The position numbers and the translations under genes were made by a program. From an uncultured Clostridia bacterium (GTDB taxonomy: Bacteria > Bacillota > Clostridia > UBA1381), in NCBI GenBank assembly GCA_944392335.1, contig CALXWJ010000065.1, forward strand, positions 1-64,000: a stretch of DNA of 64,000 nucleotides, in the 5' to 3' direction. Shown here one piece after another: positions 28,778-35,849 of the stretch; the stretch's first letter is position 1, and each line of letters opens with the position of its first letter. A model generated the notes under the pieces. The model ran no database searches. It was given only the letters and a program-made list of their open reading frames with translations, and was not told the DNA's origin.

Positions 28778-28800
28778 AAATTAAATAGATGATATTTTCG

Positions 28801-28829
28801 ACAAGCCCCATTATTTGGGGCTTGTTTAC
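28801..28829 (+). terminator. Rho-independent terminator after the LRR/SGNH gene
   Basis: ACAAGCCCC and GGGGCTTGT form a nine-base stem with a short ATTATTT-type loop, ending in a TTT tract, 23 bases after the stop codon at 28777. Confidence 0.85.
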
Positions 28830-28866
28830 TGATTATTAAAATATCAGGCTCTATAACAGCGAAACT

Positions 28867-28909
28867 TTGCTCTTGCCCTCGTCGCATGACGGGACAAGCC
28901 CTTATTAAA
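28867..28909 (-). repeat. Dispersed hairpin repeat, partial copy (left module only)
   Basis: On the minus strand this reads TTTAATAAGGGCTTGTCCCG followed by GACGAGGGCAAGAGC, the left end and first hairpin of the repeat family. The remaining modules are absent. It lies just before the ribosome-binding site of the gene at 28932. Confidence 0.75.
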
Positions 28910-28931
28910 TAAAAAATTTAGGAGAGAAAAA

Positions 28932-31091
28932 ATGAATATTTATGTACAAGCAAATAAGAATACAGCCGGCGACGGAAGCTTTGAGGCGCCGTTTAATACA
29001 ATTGAAGAAGCAAGAGATTATATCAAAAATACAGATGAAGAAGATATTACGGTAAACATAAGAGGAGGGCGGTATTTTATAAAAAATACGATCCGTTTTA
29101 CAAAGGATGATAAACCCGCAGTATATAAGGCCTATAATGATGAAAAGGTAATATTTGACGGGGGGATCATACTTGACAATTCTCTGGCAAAGAAAATAAC
29201 GGATAACAGTATAAAAGAGCGAATAATAGAAGAAAAAATAAGAGATGAGGTATATGAACTGGATTTATCCGGATATGATATAGAGCTTGCGGAGTACGGG
29301 ATAAGGGGATTTAGAAGAATGCATATACCGTCTGCAAACGAATTGTTTATAAATTCAAAACCGCAAAAGGTCAGCGAATACCCGAAAGAGAAAAAATTTA
29401 TTCCGATGAACAAGGTCATAGAGGGCGGAAACGATCTTATAAACGGACATGATTTTAATTTAAAGAAGCCGATAATAGGATATGTAATTGAAAGAGGCGA
29501 CAAATGGGCAAAGGCAAAGGATGCGTACATCACCGGTTATCTTTGCGTCGGTTATGCGGATGATACGATAAAAATTGAAAAAATAGATACAAAAAACAGA
29601 ACATTAACACTGTCCACATGCTCGCGTTTTTCAATTAAGGAGGACACGGAAACAAAATGGAAAATCTTAAATTTACTCGAAGAAATTTCAGAGCCGGGAG
29701 AATATTATATTGATATTGAAAATAAAAAATTATATTTTTATCCGCCTCAAGATATAGATATGTCGTCCGCGTTTCTTCAGCTTTCGGTGCTGGATACACC
29801 AATGATTTCATTTATCGGAGCAAAAAATATTAAATTCCAGGGAATTGTATTCGAAAATTCACGGGGATCGGGTGTTTATATAGGCGGCGGAGAAAGCGTT
29901 AACATTGATAATTGCACATTCAGAAATTTGGGAATGATTGCAGTACAGGTTGGACAGGGGACGTCGATCGTCCCGGAAGAAAAAACAACCGGACACGGAG
30001 AATATTTAGAAGGGTTTGAGCCGATACCTCAGCACGAAATGATCGGTGACTGGCACGGATATTTGTATGCATATGCAGCATGGGACGGGAACGGAGGACG
30101 GGATCATCTTATTTCAAACTGTGATATGTATGATCTTGGTTCCGGCGGCGTGCTGCTGGGAGGGGGAAACAGAAAAAAACTTATTCCCGCCAACAATACG
30201 GTATATAATTGCCATATTACACGAATAAACAGACTTGACGTCGCCTCGAAAAGCGCCGTAAATATATGGGGAGTGGGCAATAAGGTAAGCCATTGTGATA
30301 TGCATGATTTGAGCGGTACATGTATATATATTCACGGGAATGACCATATAATAGAATATAATAAAATACATGACGTTGTAAAAACAATTACAGACGGCGC
30401 CGCGATATATCTTGGCAGAGATCCGAGTGAAGTAGGTAATGTCATAAAACATAATTTTATATATAATATAAAAAATCCGCACAGTTATGATTTGTATGGA
30501 TATACCGCAATTTATTTTGACGATCATGCTATATACAATGAAGTATACGGAAATTATTTTTACGATATAGTACAAAGAGGCCCGTTTTTCTTCAGTACAA
30601 TTCATTGGAACGGGGGAGGCGGCACATCGGTTGCAAATAATATTTTTATAGACTGTTATCCCGGAATGGATCCGAACACATATGATAATTCCTATGAGGT
30701 TATGCATAATACCGATTTTCAAAATGGAGATATATTTATAAAACGTGTATCGTCAAAGGATGAAAATGACTTGTCGGGCGTGGATGTTACAAGCGATATC
30801 TGGAAAGAAAAATATCCGTATTTATATGATACATATATGAATGATTTTGTGCAGGAAACAAGAAATTACAATAATTTTGTCTGCTGCGGCCAGTATCAGA
30901 ACTTTGTTGATGAAAATCCAAGCAATCTCAATTTTAAGCTGAGAAAGGATTCATATATGTTTTTCAAATATGCAAGAGTGCATGACAGAATAAAGGGCTA
31001 TGACGGTGAAAAGGTGTATTTCAAAGATATTGATTTTTACTCCATAGGATTGGTTAACGACAAAAGGGCTCTTTTGCGGTATGGGCTGTAA
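28932..31091 (+). CDS. Leaderless right-handed beta-helix protein
   Basis: Paralogue of the two secreted beta-helix proteins (15569, 19117), 719 residues long. It starts directly with NIYVQANKNTAGDGSFEAPF and has no signal peptide, so it should be cytoplasmic. AGGAGAG eight bases before the ATG supports this start. It has a DUF1565-like cap, then the shared motif EISEPGEYYIDIENKKLYFYPP (split across about 250-275), then beta-helix turns rich in N/H (IIEYNKIHDV, NVIKHNFIYNI) to about residue 570. It lacks the C-terminal LamG and terminal beta modules. It could process imported oligosaccharides as a lyase or glycosidase. It is separated from the upstream gene by a terminator and is probably transcribed alone. 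Confidence 0.8.
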   Translation: MNIYVQANKNTAGDGSFEAPFNTIEEARDYIKNTDEEDITVNIRGGRYFIKNTIRFTKDDKPAVYKAYNDEKVIFDGGIILDNSLAKKITDNSIKERIIEEKIRDEVYELDLSGYDIELAEYGIRGFRRMHIPSANELFINSKPQKVSEYPKEKKFIPMNKVIEGGNDLINGHDFNLKKPIIGYVIERGDKWAKAKDAYITGYLCVGYADDTIKIEKIDTKNRTLTLSTCSRFSIKEDTETKWKILNLLEEISEPGEYYIDIENKKLYFYPPQDIDMSSAFLQLSVLDTPMISFIGAKNIKFQGIVFENSRGSGVYIGGGESVNIDNCTFRNLGMIAVQVGQGTSIVPEEKTTGHGEYLEGFEPIPQHEMIGDWHGYLYAYAAWDGNGGRDHLISNCDMYDLGSGGVLLGGGNRKKLIPANNTVYNCHITRINRLDVASKSAVNIWGVGNKVSHCDMHDLSGTCIYIHGNDHIIEYNKIHDVVKTITDGAAIYLGRDPSEVGNVIKHNFIYNIKNPHSYDLYGYTAIYFDDHAIYNEVYGNYFYDIVQRGPFFFSTIHWNGGGGTSVANNIFIDCYPGMDPNTYDNSYEVMHNTDFQNGDIFIKRVSSKDENDLSGVDVTSDIWKEKYPYLYDTYMNDFVQETRNYNNFVCCGQYQNFVDENPSNLNFKLRKDSYMFFKYARVHDRIKGYDGEKVYFKDIDFYSIGLVNDKRALLRYGL

Positions 31092-31250
31092 ATATGGAAC
31101 ACGCCGCTTGCCGGCGGCAGGTTCCATATCTGTAATTGGTGAGAGAGTACAATCTCTCGCTGAAATGCTGAGGAGCTAACGCTCCTATTGCAGATTTCAA
31201 CAGTATCAAGCTCCATTTAAAACAAGCTTGATAACATTACTTTGATTTAA
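31092..31250 (-). repeat. Dispersed hairpin repeat, chimeric copy
   Basis: Starting one base after the stop codon of the beta-helix gene, ATATGGAAC and GTTCCATAT enclose a GCCG/CGGC stem (31093-31129). This corresponds to the right module of the repeat family in minus orientation. Next come TGTAATTGGTGAGAGA/TCTCTCGCTGA and a third hairpin AGGAGC-TAAC-GCTCCT. Beyond it the sequence switches to the CAAGCTCCATTT...CAAGCTTGAT element also seen at 4180-4203. The first hairpin could act as terminator for the gene upstream. Confidence 0.65.
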
Positions 31251-31476
31251 AAACATAATATAAATATCAGATGAGGTTACTGCTAATGGGTTTTATTATA
31301 AAGCTTTATCAATTGTTGAATTTAATGCAGTAACCTTATTTAACTTTTACATCACAATTTATATTAATAAATATAAGAAAATTTTTTTCTTGAAAAAAAA
31401 ATAAATGTATGATATTATATTAATAATAATTTCCGTGTATTATGCCCACTACGGATTTTGAGGAAAGGCGGATTAT
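31251..31476. other. LysR upstream region with inverted repeat
   Basis: AGGTTACTGC (31274-31283) and GCAGTAACCT (31327-31336) form a perfect ten-base inverted repeat around 43 AT-rich bases. It could be a long hairpin, a small insertion scar or a regulator site. The remaining AT-rich sequence should hold the LysR promoter; a TATGAT-like -10 lies near 31408. No gene is seen. Confidence 0.4.
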
Positions 31477-32403
31477 ATGACTCTTCAGCAATTATATTAT
31501 ATTATAACCATTTCCGAAACCGGTTCTCTTAATAAAGCGTCTGAAATTTTATATATAACTCAACCCTCTTTGACAAGTGCAATCAAAGAGCTTGAAAAAG
31601 AAATAGGAATTACAATTTTTCACAGAAGCGGCAGAGGCGTTACGCTTACAAATGACGGTGAAGAATTTATATTATATGCTCGTCAAATATACCAGCAATA
31701 CGAAAACCTGCTTGAAAAATACGGAAAAGACGGGAATTTCAAGAAAAAATTCTGCGTATCCACTCAACACTATTCTTTTGCCGTAAAGGCTTTTGTGGAA
31801 ATGGTGAAAAAATCCGATATTTTAAAATATGAGTTTGCCATTCGTGAAACAAAAACTTATGACGTCATTTCCGATGTTGCAACACTGAAAAGTGAAATCG
31901 GTTTATTATATTTAAGCGAATTTAACAAAAAAATAATAACAAAGCTCTTAAACACAAATAACCTTGAATTTCATAAGCTGATAGTCTGCAAAGCATACGT
32001 ATATCTTTGGAAAGGTCATCCGCTGGCAAAGAATAAATCGATATCCTTTTCACAGTTAAAAAATTATCCGTGTCTTTCCTTTGAACAGGGAGGCAACAGT
32101 TCTTTTTATTTTGCCGAAGAAATTCTCAGTACAAACGAATATCCTCAAAGTATAAAGGTATGCGACAGAGCAACTGTGCTTAATCTGATGGTGGGACTCA
32201 ACGGTTATACTATCTGTTCTGGCATTATCTGCGAAGAGCTTAACGGCACCGATTATGCGGCAATTCCTTTTGAAGATGACGAAACAAACATTAACAACGA
32301 AATGGAAATAGGATATATAATCAAAAAAAATAATTTATTGAGCGATATGGGTAAACTATATATAGAAGAGATCAAGGATTATTTGAATAAATATATAAGC
32401 TGA
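31477..32403 (+). CDS. LysR-family transcriptional regulator
   Basis: DNA-binding regulator of 308 residues. The N-terminal winged helix-turn-helix is clear (LQQLYYIITISETGSLNKASEIL then TQPSLTSAIKELEKEIG), and the C-terminal substrate-binding domain begins near residue 90. Length and layout are normal. It precedes the metQ-metN-metI genes on the same strand, so it probably controls methionine or sulfur-amino-acid uptake in response to a pathway metabolite (inference from neighbourhood). GGAAAGGCGG lies before the ATG. A full hairpin repeat separates it from metQ, so co-transcription is uncertain. Confidence 0.88.
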   Translation: MTLQQLYYIITISETGSLNKASEILYITQPSLTSAIKELEKEIGITIFHRSGRGVTLTNDGEEFILYARQIYQQYENLLEKYGKDGNFKKKFCVSTQHYSFAVKAFVEMVKKSDILKYEFAIRETKTYDVISDVATLKSEIGLLYLSEFNKKIITKLLNTNNLEFHKLIVCKAYVYLWKGHPLAKNKSISFSQLKNYPCLSFEQGGNSSFYFAEEILSTNEYPQSIKVCDRATVLNLMVGLNGYTICSGIICEELNGTDYAAIPFEDDETNINNEMEIGYIIKKNNLLSDMGKLYIEEIKDYLNKYIS

Positions 32404-32751
32404 TTTCCGTTTGAGTTCAATAAGGACTTGTTCCGTTATCAAACGGGAACAAGAGCACAGCTATGCGGCTCTGTATTCAGTGTGAGCTTGTACTCTCATA
32501 TCGATCACAGATATGGGTCCCTGCGCCGATAACGGCGGGAGACATATCGGTCTGAGTTATAGATTTTATTTATATCAAAATATATTTTTCATGTATTAGA
32601 CAAATAAAGCTTTTTATATTATAATATTTAATATCGGAGATGGATATTGCGGTTAATGGATTTAATTTTTGCGTTTTTTGACATAATATTTTCCATAAAC
32701 CGAACATATATTGATATGCCGGTTAAAATAAAAAAGATTGGAGTTTTTATT
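32404..32751. other. Intergenic region LysR / metQ
   Basis: These 348 bases have no gene. The left half is a full hairpin repeat (32416-32562). The right half is very AT-rich and carries the metQ promoter and a possible LysR site. I looked for S-box and T-box leader features and saw none. GGAG lies nine bases before the metQ ATG. Confidence 0.6.
32416..32562 (+). repeat. Dispersed hairpin repeat, full copy upstream of metQ
   Basis: It begins TTCAATAAGGACTTGTTCC and ends TGAGTTATAG. The first stem reads CTTGTTCC/GGGAACAAG where other copies have CTTGTCCC/GGGGACAAG, a compensatory C-G to T-A change. The second stem is AGAGC/GCTCT. The right module has GCGCCG/CGGCGG. It shares the CATATCGATCACAGATATG-like segment with the copy after metQ. 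Confidence 0.85.
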
Positions 32752-33597
32752 ATGAAAAAAACAATATCAATATTATCAGCACTTTTGGTTGTGGCAGGTC
32801 TGACTGCCTGCGGTTCATCAACAGGTCTTGAAATCGCCGTTCCAAACGACACGACAAATGAAGCAAGGGCTTTGTTATTACTTGAAAATAACGGCTACAT
32901 CACACTTGCCGACGGAGCAGGGATTACCGCAACAATAAAGGATATATCAGAAAATCCATACAACCTGCAATTTCAAGAAGTCGAAGCCGCTCAGATCCCC
33001 AATATTTTACAGGATGTTGACTATGCAATAATAAATTCAAATTACGCTATTCCTGCCGGAATAAATCCGGTCAGCGATTCTCTTGCGATTGAAGACTCGT
33101 CTTCTGCATACAGTAATATTCTTGCCGTAAAAGAAGGCAATGAAGAAACACCAAAAATAAAGGCTTTGGTTGCTGCCCTTAAAAGTCAGGCCGTTGCGGA
33201 TTTTATTGAACAAAATTACAACGGGGCTGTTATAAGTATAGTATCAGATCCCGGCGACGGATACGCAACCGATGTAAATTACGATGAATTAAGCGGCAGT
33301 GTTATTACGGTTGCGGCATCTCCTACGCCCCACGCCGAAATTCTTGCGGTTGCAAAAGATATTCTTGCCGCAAGGAACATAACTCTTGATATTATCGAAT
33401 TTACGGATTATATTCAGCCAAATAATGTTGTTGACAGCGGTGAAATTGATGCAAACTATTTCCAGCATGCTCCTTATCTAGAGGATTTTAACAAGGAAAA
33501 CGGAACAAAACTTTCGAATGTTGCTGCGATCCACGTTGAACCGATGGGCATTTACGGTGGAAAACAAACATCTTTGGACGCGATAAAAGCAGAATAG
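32752..33597 (+). CDS. metQ: Circularly permuted MetQ/NlpA substrate-binding lipoprotein
   Basis: Methionine-type binding lipoprotein of 281 residues. The signal ends in lipobox LTAC (Cys20). The usual second half of MetQ comes first: residues 27-161, from LEIAVPNDTTNEARALLLL through VDYAIINSNYA to NYNGAVIS. A linker (162-183) follows, and then the usual first half: residues 184-279, VITVAASPTPHAEIL, EFTDYIQPN, IDANYFQHAPYLEDFN, IHVEPMGIYG, ending SLDAIK. In ordinary MetQ the SLDELK-type segment runs straight into the IAIPND segment. Here that joint is the new N- and C-terminus and the old ends are fused. The frame is unbroken and the ligand-cleft motifs are intact, so the protein is probably functional. 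The ATG at 32752 has GGAG upstream; an in-frame non-ATG start at 32647 is rejected because the signal peptide begins at 32752. metN and metI follow. Confidence 0.9.
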   Translation: MKKTISILSALLVVAGLTACGSSTGLEIAVPNDTTNEARALLLLENNGYITLADGAGITATIKDISENPYNLQFQEVEAAQIPNILQDVDYAIINSNYAIPAGINPVSDSLAIEDSSSAYSNILAVKEGNEETPKIKALVAALKSQAVADFIEQNYNGAVISIVSDPGDGYATDVNYDELSGSVITVAASPTPHAEILAVAKDILAARNITLDIIEFTDYIQPNNVVDSGEIDANYFQHAPYLEDFNKENGTKLSNVAAIHVEPMGIYGGKQTSLDAIKAE

Positions 33598-33628
33598 CAA
33601 AAGAGGGATTAATAATAAATTCACAACA

Positions 33629-33657
33629 CATCGGCTGCAAATATTTTGCGGCTGATG
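33629..33657 (+). terminator. Hairpin after metQ
   Basis: CATCGGCTGCAAA pairs with TTTGCGGCTGATG (two G-U pairs), followed by GCGTTTGT. It lies 32 bases after the metQ stop and could act as a terminator or as a partial read-through site that sets the metQ excess over metNI. Confidence 0.6.
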
Positions 33658-33697
33658 CGTTTGTATTTATGGATACTAAACAATCTCATCTTTTTTG

Positions 33698-33843
33698 TTC
33701 GGCAAGGGCTTGTCCCGTTATCAAACGAGGACAAGAACGCTGCTCAGCAGCGCTGTAATCAGCGGGAGCTTGTACTCTCGCATCGATCACAGATATGAAG
33801 CCCCCGCCAAAACAGGCGGGGACATATTCGCTTAGATTATAAG
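33698..33843 (+). repeat. Dispersed hairpin repeat, full copy between metQ and metN
   Basis: It begins TTCGGCAAGGGCTTGTCCCG, has a first stem CTTGTCC/GGACAAG, a second stem CGCTGC/GCAGCG, a third module TGTAATCAGCGGGAG/CTCTCGC, and a right hairpin CCCCGCC/GGCGGGG. It ends about 40 bases before the metN start. With the copy at 32416 it brackets metQ in direct orientation. Confidence 0.85.
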
Positions 33844-33884
33844 CGATACAATCAGCAAAAGTTTACGAAACGGGAGGGGATAAT

Positions 33885-34895
33885 ATGATAGAGATAAAAA
33901 ACTTATCAAAAAGTTTTACCACTGCAGACAAGCAAATATCTGCACTTAATAATATCGATCTGACGATTCAAGACGGTGATATATATGGTATAATCGGAAT
34001 GAGTGGTGCAGGCAAAAGCACTCTTGTCCGCTGTATTAACATGCTTGAACGTCCGACCGAAGGCTCGGTAATAATAGACGGACAGGATATAGGAACACTG
34101 AAAGAATCACAGCTGCGAAAAGTTCGTCGGAATATAGCAATGATTTTTCAGGGTTTTAATCTGCTGATGCAGAGAAGCTGTCTTGACAATATATGCTTTC
34201 CTCTTGAGCTTGCCGGAGTAAAAAAATCAGAAGCTAAAAAGAAAGCTCTTGAACTTTTAAATATTGTTGAACTGCCCGATAAAGCAAATGCATATCCGGC
34301 ACAGCTTTCCGGCGGGCAGCAGCAAAGAATAGCAATTGCAAGGGCATTGGCAACAAACCCCAAAGTTTTGCTTTGCGATGAGGCAACCAGCGCATTGGAT
34401 CCAAAAACGACACACGCCATTCTTGAATTGATCCGTGATATCAATAAACGTTTGAAAATAACTGTAATTATAATTACCCATCAGATGAGTGTGGTTGAGG
34501 ACATATGCAATAAGGTGGCTATTCTTGACGAGGGTAAAATCGTTGAAGAAGGAGATGTTTCGGAAATCTTTGCAAATCCCCGGTCGGATGCCGCAAAAAG
34601 GCTTGTATTCCCAGACGGTTCAAATGAAGTTTTGCTCAATGACACAGATCAGCGTCAATTAAGAGTTGTATTTAACGGCGCTTTAGCCGCAAGCGAGCCT
34701 ATAATAACGCAAATGGCAATTGATGAACATATTGCGGCGAATATCCTTTACGCTTCCACAAAATGTCTTGGGGATAGGGTATACGGCAGTATGATACTGG
34801 GATTTGAGAATGACGATGATATTATAGCCCGTGCCATAGCATATCTTAATAAAAATAAAAATGTGATTACAGAGGAGGTCAATAACAATGTTTGA
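33885..34895 (+). CDS. metN: Methionine ABC transporter ATP-binding protein
   Basis: Cytoplasmic ATPase of the MetNIQ importer, 336 residues. It has Walker A GMSGAGKST (38-46), a Q-loop in MIFQGFNLL, signature LSGGQQQRIAIARAL, Walker B VLLCDEATSALDP and an H-loop IIITHQMSV. A C-terminal NIL domain (about 255-330), the regulatory domain that binds methionine in MetN, follows. GGGAGGGG precedes the ATG. The end overlaps the metI start by eight bases, indicating translational coupling. Its partner binding protein upstream is the permuted MetQ. Confidence 0.94.
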   Translation: MIEIKNLSKSFTTADKQISALNNIDLTIQDGDIYGIIGMSGAGKSTLVRCINMLERPTEGSVIIDGQDIGTLKESQLRKVRRNIAMIFQGFNLLMQRSCLDNICFPLELAGVKKSEAKKKALELLNIVELPDKANAYPAQLSGGQQQRIAIARALATNPKVLLCDEATSALDPKTTHAILELIRDINKRLKITVIIITHQMSVVEDICNKVAILDEGKIVEEGDVSEIFANPRSDAAKRLVFPDGSNEVLLNDTDQRQLRVVFNGALAASEPIITQMAIDEHIAANILYASTKCLGDRVYGSMILGFENDDDIIARAIAYLNKNKNVITEEVNNNV

Positions 34896-35592
34896 TAAAA
34901 TATTATCCCCGGAAGCGGTATCAGAGGCATTGACAATTATGGTTGAAGAAATGCCGTTTGGCCTATGGGAAACATTTTACGTTACGGTGGTGTCAACCAT
35001 TGCGGCGGTAATAATAGGGCTTCCTTTAGGCGTCTTGCTAGTGGCAGGAGAAAAGGACGGCATACTTCCTCTTCCAAAGGCGTTTATGCATATATTGAAT
35101 GTTGTAATTAATCTTCTCCGCTCCATTCCCTTTCTTCTGCTTATGATTATGGTTTTTCCTTTGGCAAGGCTGATTGTCGGCACGAGCGTTGGAACAACGG
35201 CGTCGATCGTCCCGCTGGTAATTGCGGCGTTCCCGTTTGTCGCGCGCCTGATTGAAAGCAGCTTAAGGGAGATAAACCCTAATATTATAGAAGCTGCGCA
35301 AAGCATGGGCGCATCACCGATACAAATTATAATTAAAGTAATGATCCCTGAAAGTGTACCTTCTCTTATTTCAAATATCACCATTGCAATAACCACCATT
35401 CTCGGTTATACGGCAATGAGCGGTATCATAGGCGGAGGCGGTTTGGGTAAAATTGCGATCAACTACGGCTATTATCGTTATAAATATCTCGTTATGATCA
35501 TTGCGGTGATTATTCTTATAATTTTGGTGCAATTATTCCAAAGTATAGGAACATATCTTGCCGTTAAGCTTGATAAACGTATCAAACATTAA
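34888..35592 (+). CDS. metI: Methionine ABC transporter permease
   Basis: Inner-membrane permease of the MetNIQ importer, 234 residues with about five transmembrane segments. The EAA motif that docks onto MetN is visible (EAAQSMGASPIQIIIKVMIPES), and the family's GGGGLGKIAINYGY stretch follows. GAGGAGG lies inside the end of metN, ten bases before the ATG. It is the last gene of the met cluster. An imperfect hairpin (35641-35691) and a full dispersed repeat follow. Confidence 0.94.
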   Translation: MFDKILSPEAVSEALTIMVEEMPFGLWETFYVTVVSTIAAVIIGLPLGVLLVAGEKDGILPLPKAFMHILNVVINLLRSIPFLLLMIMVFPLARLIVGTSVGTTASIVPLVIAAFPFVARLIESSLREINPNIIEAAQSMGASPIQIIIKVMIPESVPSLISNITIAITTILGYTAMSGIIGGGGLGKIAINYGYYRYKYLVMIIAVIILIILVQLFQSIGTYLAVKLDKRIKH

Positions 35593-35640
35593 AATATCCA
35601 AACAATAAAATGCTTTGTAAAAATATTATAAAGAACAATG

Positions 35641-35691
35641 CCGGACGTGATCCGATCAGAGAAACAGCCCTGAACAGTCACGTCCTACCGG
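35641..35691 (+). terminator. Long-loop hairpin after metI
   Basis: GGACGTGA and TCACGTCC form an eight-base stem about 50 bases after the metI stop, with a smaller imperfect hairpin in the loop, followed by TTATTTTC. It may terminate the met operon; confidence is limited by the long loop. Confidence 0.45.
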
Positions 35692-35696
35692 TTATT

Positions 35697-35847
35697 TTCA
35701 ATAAGGGCTTGTCCCGTTATTCAACGGGGACAAGAGCACTGCACAGCAGTGCTGTAATCAGTGGGAGATTGTACTCTCACACTGATTACAGATATGTAAC
35801 TGCAGCCCGCCTGCAAAGGCGGTGGGAATACCTTGTACGCAGTTATA
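35697..35847 (+). repeat. Dispersed hairpin repeat, best-preserved copy
   Basis: This 151-base copy begins TTCAATAAGGGCTTGTCCCG and ends CGCAGTTATA. It has four hairpins in a row: CTTGTCC...GGACAAG; the perfect AGCACTGC-ACA-GCAGTGCT; TGTAATCAGTG...CACTGATTACA; and CCCGCC-TGCAAA-GGCGGTGGG. Its right end lies two bases from the stop codon of the convergent gene at 35850. Confidence 0.9.
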
Positions 35848-35849
35848 CA

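Noticed and set aside
30114-30722. 202-residue minus-strand open frame rich in Ile, Tyr and Cys
   Set aside because: Antisense shadow of the leaderless beta-helix gene; composition is unlike a real protein and there is no Shine-Dalgarno.
32563-32751. S-box or T-box riboswitch upstream of metQ
   Set aside because: The region is almost pure AT and lacks the conserved cores and a terminator/antiterminator pair; regulation by the LysR protein is more likely.
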